11,439 nt of DNA from CAZBEA01 sp964519355. GTDB taxonomy: Bacteria; Patescibacteriota; Microgenomatia; Levybacterales; GWA1-39-11. Below, piece by piece: positions 1 to 6,787 of this stretch; position 1 is the first letter of the stretch, and every line of letters begins with the position of its first letter. The notes beneath the pieces were generated by a model. The model worked only from the letters and a program-made list of their open reading frames with translations, was not told the DNA's origin and made no database searches. The stretch lies in contig CAZFJW010000043.1 in NCBI GenBank assembly GCA_964519355.1, forward strand, positions 1 through 11,439, written 5' to 3'. Both the position numbers and the translations under genes were made by a program.

Positions 1-206
1 GAAATGATACGATGCAAGCCAAAATTCGCGAGGCTACTTTACAAAAAGTACCTTACATGTGTATAATAGGCAAGAAAGAACAAGAAGCATCAAGCGATGC
101 TGAGATTTTTGTTGCCGTAAGATCAAGATCAGGTGAAAACCTAGGCGTACAGGATTTAAGTTCTTTCACGGCTCGCATTTTAGACGAAATTGAGAGGAAA
201 TTATAG
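1..206 (+). CDS. thrS: Threonyl-tRNA synthetase, C-terminal fragment
   Basis: This is the last 68 or so residues of a class II aminoacyl-tRNA synthetase that charges tRNA-Thr in the cytoplasm. Only the end of the C-terminal anticodon-binding domain is present. The reading frame is open from the left edge (first full codon at 3), so the gene starts outside the window. The segment KIREATLQKVPYM followed by IIGKKE closely matches the conserved end of ThrRS, where the usual form is KIREAxLxKIPYMLVVGxKE. The EIFVAVRSRSGENLG strand and a final short helix also fit. It is followed by infC, its usual neighbour in E. coli and many bacteria, and overlaps infC by 17 bases. The ATG at 12 is an internal methionine, not a start. 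A catalytic domain cannot be assessed here. Confidence 0.93.
   Translation, partial: NDTMQAKIREATLQKVPYMCIIGKKEQEASSDAEIFVAVRSRSGENLGVQDLSSFTARILDEIERKL
38..67 (+). promoter_or_regulatory. Candidate internal promoter for infC-rpmI-rplT
   Basis: TTTACA (38-43) and TATAAT (62-67) are separated by 18 bases: five of six -35 matches and a perfect -10. The expected transcription start is about 74, giving infC a leader of about 115 bases that lies within thrS. In E. coli, infC is also driven by promoters inside thrS, so the position is plausible. The TATAAT also encodes conserved ThrRS residues (Cys-Ile-Ile), so chance is possible. Confidence 0.42.
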
Positions 207-762
207 AAGACCATTTGTCAAAAGAGATACTACTCGTATCAACGATAGGATTACAGCTCCCACTGTAAGACTGCTTGACGAAGAAAGTAAACAAATTGGC
301 GTAGTCAAAATAGAAGAGGCAAGAATTAAAGCACAGGAATTGGGACTTGATCTCGTAGAGATCGCAGGACAGGCTCAACCGCCCGTCGTAAAAGTCATTG
401 ACTACAAAAAATATCTATACCAGCTCAAGAAAAAAAAGCAGGAGGAAAAGAGAAATACTCGTACTTCTGAAACCAAGCAAATCCAGCTTGGACCTTTTAT
501 CGGTGAGCATGATCTTGAGATTAAGACCAAACACGGACGGGAATTTTTGGAAGAGGGCGATAAAGTAAAATTTATCGTAAAGTTCAGAGGAAGACAAATC
601 TCCAGAACTGAACTCGGTGCAGTAGTCTTAAGAAAAGTAATTGAATATCTTGCTGATATTTCAAAAGTGGAAAGAGAAATTAAAATGGAAGGCAGACAAA
701 TGAGCCTTGTATTAGTAAGAGAAAAAGGAGCAAAGAAAAATGTCGAACAAACTGAGAGTTAA
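190..762 (+). CDS. infC: Translation initiation factor IF-3
   Basis: IF-3 binds the 30S subunit, blocks premature 50S joining and checks start-codon and initiator-tRNA pairing. The 190-aa product has both domains. The N-terminal domain (about 12-85) begins with DTTRINDRITAP and contains LGLDLVEIAGQAQPPVVKVIDY. A Lys-rich linker (about 78-95) follows, then the C-terminal domain (about 97-178) with QLGPFIGEHDLEIKTKH and VKFRGRQISRTELG. The best start is TTG at 190, because the frame is closed by TAG at 181-183 and no ATG precedes the conserved N-terminus. The start lies inside thrS, with no clear Shine-Dalgarno, so translation may be coupled to ThrRS termination. E. coli infC also has a non-AUG start (AUU), which IF-3 uses to regulate itself; TTG could play that part here (inference). 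The 3' end overlaps rpmI by 23 bases. Confidence 0.96.
   Translation: MRGNYRRPFVKRDTTRINDRITAPTVRLLDEESKQIGVVKIEEARIKAQELGLDLVEIAGQAQPPVVKVIDYKKYLYQLKKKKQEEKRNTRTSETKQIQLGPFIGEHDLEIKTKHGREFLEEGDKVKFIVKFRGRQISRTELGAVVLRKVIEYLADISKVEREIKMEGRQMSLVLVREKGAKKNVEQTES
722..730 (+). promoter_or_regulatory. Shine-Dalgarno site of rpmI inside infC
   Basis: AAAAAGGAG ends 9 bases before the rpmI ATG at 740. It is the clearest ribosome-binding site in the window and supports that start despite the 23-base overlap with infC. Most other genes here lack one. Confidence 0.65.
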
Positions 763-937
763 AAAATCAATATCGAAAAGATTTCGGGTTACCAAAACCG
801 GCAAGGTAATGCGTGGCAAACAAAATACCAGCCATTTAAAGAAAAATAAATCTCAGAATCAAATAAGAAGAGGAAAGGAACCGGCACAGTTAGAAGGGCT
901 TTTTGCCAAAAAGATTAAAAAACTTTTAGCACAATAA
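740..937 (+). CDS. rpmI: 50S ribosomal protein L35
   Basis: This 65-aa, very basic protein is a component of the large ribosomal subunit. Family signs are the N-terminal Lys-rich start (KLRVKKSISKRFRVTKTGKV, with the typical KRFRVTxTGK core), then RGKQNTSHLKKNK, and a C-terminal AKKIKKLL helix. The length matches the usual 64-66 residues. The ATG at 740 has a good GGAG site 9 bases upstream and lies 23 bases inside the end of infC. The next gene, rplT, begins 4 bases after the stop. infC-rpmI-rplT is one of the most conserved bacterial operons. In E. coli, L20 represses the operon by binding a structure upstream of rpmI; I do not see a clear counterpart here. Confidence 0.95.
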   Translation: MSNKLRVKKSISKRFRVTKTGKVMRGKQNTSHLKKNKSQNQIRRGKEPAQLEGLFAKKIKKLLAQ

Positions 938-941
938 AATT

Positions 942-1286
942 ATGACAAGAATAAAAAGGGGCGTTGCCTCCCATCAAAAACATAAAAAACTTTTATCTCT
1001 TACAAAGGGATACCGAGGTACAAAGAGAAAACTCGTAAAAGTTGCAAAGGAAGCATCTCTGCATGCAGGCGAATATGCATTCCATGGCAGAAAAAGGAAA
1101 AAGATTGACTTTCGAAGACTTTGGATCACAAGAATTTCAGAAGCATCAAAATTAAATGGAATTTCATACTCAGTTTTTATGAACAAACTTTCAAAGAAAA
1201 ATATTGAACTTGACCGAAAAATTTTGGCAGATCTTGTCAGAAATGACAACGATACATTTAAAAAAATTGTTGAAAGCGTAAAATAA
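942..1286 (+). CDS. rplT: 50S ribosomal protein L20
   Basis: L20 binds 23S rRNA early and is needed for 50S assembly. The 114-aa sequence has the full family pattern: a basic N-terminal tail (RIKRGVASHQKHKKLLSLTKGYRG), then KEASLHAGEYAFHGRKRKK, then the globular part (DFRRLWITRISEASKLNGISYS), ending in a helical LDRKILADLV segment. Length is normal. The ATG is 4 bases after the rpmI stop (TAAAATTATG), with no Shine-Dalgarno, so it probably depends on reinitiation by ribosomes that finish rpmI (inference). A 51-base gap follows before pheS; I see no intrinsic terminator in it. Confidence 0.97.
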   Translation: MTRIKRGVASHQKHKKLLSLTKGYRGTKRKLVKVAKEASLHAGEYAFHGRKRKKIDFRRLWITRISEASKLNGISYSVFMNKLSKKNIELDRKILADLVRNDNDTFKKIVESVK

Positions 1287-1302
1287 CCCCCTGACGTGCT
1301 TC

Positions 1303-1331
1303 TTTATTCGTAACCCTTCCTGTTATATAAT
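1303..1331 (+). promoter_or_regulatory. Promoter of pheS-pheT, probably leaderless
   Basis: A perfect TATAAT lies at 1326-1331, exactly 6 bases before the pheS ATG at 1338. Bacterial transcription usually begins about 7 bases after the -10 box, which places +1 on the A of the ATG. The -35 is weak (TTTATT, 1303-1308, 17-base spacer). A TG at 1321-1322 forms an extended -10 with the alternative register TATATA (1324-1329). There is no room for a leader peptide or attenuator. Confidence 0.6.
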
Positions 1332-1337
1332 TTCCCT

Positions 1338-2393
1338 ATGCAATCGGGACAAGAATTTACAGCGGAATTACAATCACTCAGCGGAGAAGCTAGCTCTCTT
1401 ATTCTTCAAGCAGAATCACTTGAAGAACTAAATTCAATAAAACTTTCTTTTTTTGGGCGCAGCGGTAAAATCACAGAAGCCTTAAAAAAACTTTCCAAAC
1501 TCCCCGAAGACGAAAAACCGGCAATTGGAAGAATGGCAAATGATATTAAGAACACGATTGAAGAACTAACTCGCGACAAAGAAAAAGCTCTTCACTCCCA
1601 AAAGACGGAAAAACGTAAGAAAATATCACTCGACGTTACACTTCCTGGTTCCGAAGACCCAGCAGGCCATCTTCACCTAATTACACAAGCAATTGAGGAA
1701 ATCTCAGCCATTTTTGCACGTCTTGGTTTTACAAGAGTTCGATACCCAGAAGTAGAATGGGACTATTATGCTTTTGAGGCTCTTAATTTTCCGGACAATC
1801 ATCCTGCTCGTGATGATTGGGAAACATTTTTTATCAAGCGTCCAAAAGATTCAAAAATGGGTCAAATGATTTTAACTCCGCATACTTCATCTGGCCAAGT
1901 GAGAGAAATGGAAAGAGGCGAACTCCCTATCAGAATGCTTAATATTGCCAAATGTTATAGAAGACAAAGTGACGTTTCACATACTGAAATGTTCCATCAA
2001 TTTGAAGGACTTGTCGCAGACAAAAATATTTCCATAACCCACCTCAAAGGAACTCTCGACTATTTTGTAAAGTCGTATTTTGGCAAAAATAGAAAAGCCA
2101 GAATCAGACCTTATCAGTTCCAGTTCACAGAACCTTCTTTTGAAGTAGATGTTTCGTGCGGGGTATGCAACGCGCGAGGATGCAAATTATGCAAAGAAGG
2201 GTGGCTTGAAATGGGAGGCGCAGGAATGGTGCACCCGAATGTTCTCACGTATGGAAAAATTGATCCTAAAAAATACACAGGATTTGCATTTGGATGGGGG
2301 GTAGAGCGGGTTCTTATGATGAGGGAAGGTATCTCCATAGCAGATCTCAGACTTTTGTATTCAAACAATTTGGATTTTCTTGAACAATTTTAA
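1338..2393 (+). CDS. pheS: Phenylalanyl-tRNA synthetase alpha subunit
   Basis: PheS is the catalytic subunit of the alpha2-beta2 class II enzyme that charges tRNA-Phe. The 351-aa protein has an N-terminal coiled coil (about 5-95) that contacts tRNA, then the catalytic core: motif 1 with FPDNHPARD (151-159), motif 2 with CYRRQSDVSHTEMFHQFEGL (206-225), and motif 3 with GFAFGWGVERVLMM (315-328). TPHTSSGQVR (180-189) is the ATP/Phe pocket segment. A four-cysteine patch (Cys274, Cys277, Cys282, Cys285) sits in an insertion before GWLEMGGAGMVHPNV and could bind zinc. In motif 3, Trp320 replaces the usual Met. The start is set by the -10 box ending 6 bases upstream. pheT follows after 3 bases (TAAATTATG). 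Confidence 0.97.
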   Translation: MQSGQEFTAELQSLSGEASSLILQAESLEELNSIKLSFFGRSGKITEALKKLSKLPEDEKPAIGRMANDIKNTIEELTRDKEKALHSQKTEKRKKISLDVTLPGSEDPAGHLHLITQAIEEISAIFARLGFTRVRYPEVEWDYYAFEALNFPDNHPARDDWETFFIKRPKDSKMGQMILTPHTSSGQVREMERGELPIRMLNIAKCYRRQSDVSHTEMFHQFEGLVADKNISITHLKGTLDYFVKSYFGKNRKARIRPYQFQFTEPSFEVDVSCGVCNARGCKLCKEGWLEMGGAGMVHPNVLTYGKIDPKKYTGFAFGWGVERVLMMREGISIADLRLLYSNNLDFLEQF

Positions 2394-2396
2394 ATT

Positions 2397-4352
2397 ATGA
2401 ACATTAAACTCTCAGAAAACTGGATTCGCGATTTTGTCAAAACCGATGCTTCTACCAAGGACATAACAGAAGCGCTGTCGCTAACAAGCGTATCTGTTGA
2501 AAGAATAGAAAAAATTGAAAACGATTCTATCTATGACATAGAAGTGACTCAAAATAGACCAGATCTGATGAGCGCTATTGGAATCGCACGGGAAGTTGCG
2601 ACTGTTCTCCCAAGATTTGGAAAAGAAGGAGATTTTAAGGAACAAGTTATTAAGAAAATCGCTCAGCCAACAAAAAATCTGGAAATTAAAATCATAAATA
2701 ATCCTGAACTTGTAGGCCGCATTTGTGCCGTTGAGCTAGAAGTTACAGTTGGCGCTTCGCCATCAAAAATCACCCACAGGCTCGAAACGTCGGGCATTCG
2801 AAGTCTCAATAATGTAATTGATGTAACCAATTATGTCATGCGAGAGACTGGCCACCCCACGCATGTATTTGATTTGGATCGTCTTGCAACCAAAACTATG
2901 ACTATACGAGAATCAAAAAAAGGAGAAACAGTTAAAACTCTTGATGGAAAAGTTCACACTCTGCAAGGATCGGATATTGTAGCGGAAAATGACAAGGGAG
3001 AAATAATTGACCTTCTTGGAGTGATGGGGACAGCAAATAGTGTTGTACAAAATACAACAAAACGAATTCTTTTTTTCATCGATAATAACGATCCGCATAG
3101 AATACGCAAAACATCAATGAATCTTGGCATTCGATCGGAAGCCGCGGTTATGAATGAAAAAGGTGTAGACCCAGAACTTGCAATGACAGCACTCTTGCGT
3201 GGAATAGCACTTTTTGAAGAAATAGCAAATGGACGTCAGATTTCAAAAATATTTGATGAGTATCCAAAAAGGGTAAAATCCACAACAATTACTATCTCAA
3301 AGGGAAAAATTGATTCAGTAATAGGAGTAGTTGTTCCTGAAGAAATTGTCACAAAGTCACTTCCTAAATTAGGCTTTGATGTCAAAAAAACTAAAAATGA
3401 ATATTTGATAACAGTCCCAACAAACAGAATAAATGATGTATCGATCCCAGAAGACATAGTAGAGGAGGTTGCAAGAATTTATGGATATCATAATATCCCA
3501 AATGAATTTGCCACGATGACAAATCTTGCTCCATATTCGTTCACAAACGACAGGTTTTACTGGGAACAATCGGGAAAGAATTACCTTAAAAATACCGGAT
3601 TCACTGAATGCTATACATATTCAATGGTCTCCGAAGATCAATATGAAGGACCACTTGAGCAGGCATATCAGCTCGATAATGCACTCAATTCAGAGCACGT
3701 TATTATGCGAAAAAGTATTATTCCAAGCCTTTTAGAAGTTATAAAGGAGAATCCAACACGAGATGAAGCCAAAATTTTCGAACTGGCAAACACATATCAA
3801 ACATGTGGAGGAAACTCCTTGCCGCGAGAAGAACTCCATCTTGCAGGAATAATAAAATCTAAAAAACCAAATTTTCTCAAAACAAAAGGTGTTATTGAAA
3901 ACCTTTTCTCAACACTTGGAATTACCCACTATGGTTTCAAACGTATCTCTTCAGGAGGAGAAGGCGCAGATATACTTCTTAATAAAAAAAGGATTGGAAG
4001 CATTGAGATTTATGATGACTCGATACATATTTTTGAGCTTGAGTTTGACTCCGTTGTCGATGCGGCAAATAACAAGAAAAATTATGATCCAATTCCTTTG
4101 TATCCCCCAATCATTGAAGACATCAGACTTACACTCGATGATAAAACAACATATGAAGAGCTTTCAACTTTTATGCAAGACCAGTCCAGCCTTATTCAAA
4201 AAATTGCACTTCTGGATGTTTATGAAGATAAAAAAACATTCAGAATTTACTATCAGGATAAAACCCGCAATCTTACAAATGAAGATATTGCTCCAATTCG
4301 GGAAAAACTGATAAAATCTCTTGAGAAAAAATTCAACGCACAACTTTCTTAA
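2397..4352 (+). CDS. pheT: Phenylalanyl-tRNA synthetase beta subunit, reduced form
   Basis: PheT pairs with PheS, edits mischarged Tyr-tRNA-Phe and binds the tRNA. This copy is 651 aa, against about 790-800 in most bacteria. The N-terminal B1 segment (1-40, SENWIRDFV, LTSVSVERIE) passes directly into IYDIEVTQNRPDLMSAIGIAREVA (45-68). The EMAP/OB tRNA-binding domain normally inserted between these parts is missing. Present are the B3/4 editing domain (about 106-280, with RSLNNVIDVTNYVM and RSEAAVMNEKGVDPEL), the B5 domain (about 295-368, ending EDIVEEVARIYGYHNIP), the catalytic-like core (about 380-560) and a C-terminal ferredoxin-fold anticodon-binding domain (about 567-651). There is no frameshift, so the loss looks stable. 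It ends one base before the stop of the converging PBP gene. Confidence 0.96.
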   Translation: MNIKLSENWIRDFVKTDASTKDITEALSLTSVSVERIEKIENDSIYDIEVTQNRPDLMSAIGIAREVATVLPRFGKEGDFKEQVIKKIAQPTKNLEIKIINNPELVGRICAVELEVTVGASPSKITHRLETSGIRSLNNVIDVTNYVMRETGHPTHVFDLDRLATKTMTIRESKKGETVKTLDGKVHTLQGSDIVAENDKGEIIDLLGVMGTANSVVQNTTKRILFFIDNNDPHRIRKTSMNLGIRSEAAVMNEKGVDPELAMTALLRGIALFEEIANGRQISKIFDEYPKRVKSTTITISKGKIDSVIGVVVPEEIVTKSLPKLGFDVKKTKNEYLITVPTNRINDVSIPEDIVEEVARIYGYHNIPNEFATMTNLAPYSFTNDRFYWEQSGKNYLKNTGFTECYTYSMVSEDQYEGPLEQAYQLDNALNSEHVIMRKSIIPSLLEVIKENPTRDEAKIFELANTYQTCGGNSLPREELHLAGIIKSKKPNFLKTKGVIENLFSTLGITHYGFKRISSGGEGADILLNKKRIGSIEIYDDSIHIFELEFDSVVDAANNKKNYDPIPLYPPIIEDIRLTLDDKTTYEELSTFMQDQSSLIQKIALLDVYEDKKTFRIYYQDKTRNLTNEDIAPIREKLIKSLEKKFNAQLS

Positions 4353-4353
4353 A

Positions 4354-6717
4354 TTAGGGAGTAGGGGTTGGTGTCAGTGTAGGCGTGGGAGTATCTTCTT
4401 TTTTCTCTTCCTCACTATATGCATATCCTGATTTTTCTGTAGGTGGATGGTACTTTGGCTGATCTCTATACTGGTCCTTAAGCCATTCATTAATGCCTTT
4501 TTGCCATCTATTTTCGCCATCTTTTGATACTGGATCTTCTTCTTCAAATACCACATAATCGCCAAGATCATAATCATTTCTGCTTACTTCCTGATCTGAC
4601 GCGAGTTTTCCCTGATCATGTTTGGACATTTTAAGAGTTTTGTATATAGAAGCAATTGTTGTAGGCTCTGTGCCTTTTGCAAAATACTCAGAACGTTTTG
4701 GCTGCCCATCGACAACAAGTCCGCCGCCAAGTGCATCAATCTCCATGGCCTGTACACTGTCGGGCTCATGGAACTGTTCATCTTTTTTATCTTTTAGTAT
4801 ATATTTCATCATTTTATTCCAAATTGGTGATGCACCAGTTGCACCTGATGAGATATTAGGATTCATTGGCTTGTTGTCATTATTTCCAATCCAAACCCCA
4901 ACAACAAAAGATGGCGTGTACCCAATAATCCAGTTGTCCCTTTTTTGATCCGTAGTTCCTGTTTTTGCTGCAACTGTTTTTCCAGGAACTTTCAAAAATG
5001 AATTGAGCCCAAAAACCATCTCTCGGGCGTTATTATCCAGTAGTATATGAGAAATAATAAATGCCACTTCGGGCGACAACACTTGTTTTGGATCTTCCTC
5101 TTTATGCTTATACAGAGTCTTGCCCTTGGGATCTTTTACTTCAACAATTGAAAATGGTTCATTTTTCTTACCTTCATTTGCAAATACAGAATATGCTGTT
5201 GCAATATCCAAAAGTGTCGTTTCTCTTCCTCCAAGAACAAGAGAATATCCAACACTGTCAAGGTTTTTACTCGTTGGCTCCCAATCCTGAATTCCCATGT
5301 CATACGCCTTTTGCATAACCGGTTTTATCCCAATTTTGGCAAGCATCTTAACGGCTGGAATATTGAGGGAATTTGCGAGTGCAAATCTCATTTGCACTGG
5401 ACCTCTATATTTTCCATCGTAATTTACGGGTTTATAAATAGAATCATCTTCATCATACGTTGGAAATTCTGTCTGAATGTCCATAAAAAGAGTCGATGCA
5501 GTATAGCCCTTCTCAAGTCCTGTAGCATATACGATTGGCTTGAGAGAGGAACCTGGCTGACGTTTTGCAAGAACAGCATTAAAGTTTCCAGAGTTATCAA
5601 CATCAAAATAATCTTTACTTCCAACCATGGAAAGAATTGCTCCTGTTTTGGCATCAAGAACTACCATTGAACCATTGCCGACTCGATAATCCTTTATGCG
5701 CTCAAGCTCATCGTGAAGGATCTTCTCTGCTTCTTTCTGCATATCGTAGTCAAGCGTTGTCTTTACGGTCAAATTCCCATTTTCAACTCTGTCTTCGCCA
5801 AAAAGGTCAACTAATTTTTGACGTACATACATAACAAAATGCGGGGCTTTGATTGTTCCTTCTTTTTTTGAAAACGTGAATGCATTGATTTCTGAAAGCG
5901 CCTTGTCTCTTTGTTTTTTGGAAATATAGCCATCCTGAACCATTCGCTTCAATACTGCCTCAGCCCTGTCTACATATGCTTTGCCGTTCCCGGCGTAAGG
6001 GGAATAGTACGAAGGCGCCTGAGGTAGTCCAGCAAGAAATGCGGCCTCAGAAAACGTTAAATCCTTTGCGTGTTTGGCAAAATACAAATTACTTGCAGCC
6101 TCAACCCCAACAGCTGATCCACCATATGGAACATTATTAAGGTACATTTCCAATATTTCGTCTTTTGTAAATCTCTTCTCGACTTGAACCGCCAGAATTA
6201 ATTCCTTTGCCTTTCTTGTAACGCTCCGTTCAGAACTCAGTAGTACATTTTTTACTAATTGCTGAGTAATCGTGGATCCTCCTGTGAGTCTTTGATGAAT
6301 AATAACGTCTTTTATTACACGAAGATACCCGTTCACAGAATATCCCCTATTAGAGTAAAAATCTTTCTCCTCAATCGCAATTGTCGCCTTTTCCAGTGAG
6401 TCTGGAATCTGATCAATCGGAACGTAAATTCTATTGTAATCTTCATACACAGAGAAGAGAAGATTGTCATTTTTGTCCAAAATTCGCGTTGAATCTTTCA
6501 AATCAGGACTTGCAATCTCACCTGGAGATGGGAGATCACGACTTACCCAAAGGAAGAAAAGAATTCCTAAAATCGTAAGTCCTATGAATCCAAGGACTGC
6601 ATACTTTATTGCAGCTGCAGAAGTTAGAAATTCAAGACTGGGCATGCGTCCTGTCAGTTTTTGCGCTCGAATACGCCTCATTCTTCTGGATGAGACTGGG
6701 TTCTTGTATGAGAGCAT
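4354..6717 (-). CDS. Class A penicillin-binding protein (PBP1A-like)
   Basis: This bifunctional peptidoglycan synthase polymerises lipid II and cross-links stem peptides outside the membrane. The 787-aa protein has a short basic cytoplasmic N-terminus, a membrane anchor (about 35-58, LGFIGLTILGILFFLWV), and a GT51 transglycosylase domain (about 85-260). The latter carries AIEEKDFY with probable catalytic Glu116, GGSTITQQLVKN, and KRFTKDEILEMYLNNVPYG. The transpeptidase has SxxK at Ser390-Lys393 (GSSLKP), SxN at 450-452 (SLN) and KTG at 585-587. The last 90 or so residues are charged and end in a TPTPTLTPTPTP tail. I place the start at ATG 6717: the longer frame to 6744 would run through an extended -10 box (6727-6732). 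The gene diverges from tyrS and converges on pheT. Confidence 0.94.
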   Translation of the reverse strand: MLSYKNPVSSRRMRRIRAQKLTGRMPSLEFLTSAAAIKYAVLGFIGLTILGILFFLWVSRDLPSPGEIASPDLKDSTRILDKNDNLLFSVYEDYNRIYVPIDQIPDSLEKATIAIEEKDFYSNRGYSVNGYLRVIKDVIIHQRLTGGSTITQQLVKNVLLSSERSVTRKAKELILAVQVEKRFTKDEILEMYLNNVPYGGSAVGVEAASNLYFAKHAKDLTFSEAAFLAGLPQAPSYYSPYAGNGKAYVDRAEAVLKRMVQDGYISKKQRDKALSEINAFTFSKKEGTIKAPHFVMYVRQKLVDLFGEDRVENGNLTVKTTLDYDMQKEAEKILHDELERIKDYRVGNGSMVVLDAKTGAILSMVGSKDYFDVDNSGNFNAVLAKRQPGSSLKPIVYATGLEKGYTASTLFMDIQTEFPTYDEDDSIYKPVNYDGKYRGPVQMRFALANSLNIPAVKMLAKIGIKPVMQKAYDMGIQDWEPTSKNLDSVGYSLVLGGRETTLLDIATAYSVFANEGKKNEPFSIVEVKDPKGKTLYKHKEEDPKQVLSPEVAFIISHILLDNNAREMVFGLNSFLKVPGKTVAAKTGTTDQKRDNWIIGYTPSFVVGVWIGNNDNKPMNPNISSGATGASPIWNKMMKYILKDKKDEQFHEPDSVQAMEIDALGGGLVVDGQPKRSEYFAKGTEPTTIASIYKTLKMSKHDQGKLASDQEVSRNDYDLGDYVVFEEEDPVSKDGENRWQKGINEWLKDQYRDQPKYHPPTEKSGYAYSEEEKKEDTPTPTLTPTPTP

Positions 6718-6726
6718 AGATATATC

Positions 6727-6756
6727 ATTATAACAAAACATCACCTATTGATTGAA
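6727..6756 (-). promoter_or_regulatory. Promoter of the PBP gene (extended -10)
   Basis: Read on the minus strand, TGTTATAAT gives an extended -10 with a perfect TATAAT at 6732-6727. It ends 9 bases before the ATG at 6717, so the 5' leader would be only about 3 bases. The -35 is weak (TTCAAT, 6756-6751, 18-base spacer), as is often seen with extended -10 promoters, and overlaps the -35 box of the divergent tyrS promoter. Confidence 0.6.
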
Positions 6757-6781
6757 ACCCAGCATTTTTCCACTGTATAAT
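6752..6781 (+). promoter_or_regulatory. Promoter of tyrS, probably leaderless
   Basis: TTGAAA (6752-6757) and TATAAT (6776-6781) are separated by 18 bases, five of six and six of six matches. The -10 ends exactly 6 bases before the ATG at 6788, the same spacing as at pheS, so +1 is expected on the A of the start codon. The TTG of the -35 box is also the first codon of a longer open frame, which is therefore unlikely to be translated. Confidence 0.75.
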
Positions 6782-6787
6782 AGGGGC

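Noticed and set aside
3889..4311. A 140-codon frame inside pheT in another frame
   Set aside because: The pheT frame here encodes a recognisable core and ferredoxin-fold domain; the alternative product matches nothing and is a shadow.
5311..5670. A 119-codon frame antisense to the PBP gene
   Set aside because: It lies opposite the transpeptidase domain with its SxxK and SxN motifs; its composition is incoherent and no promoter is visible.
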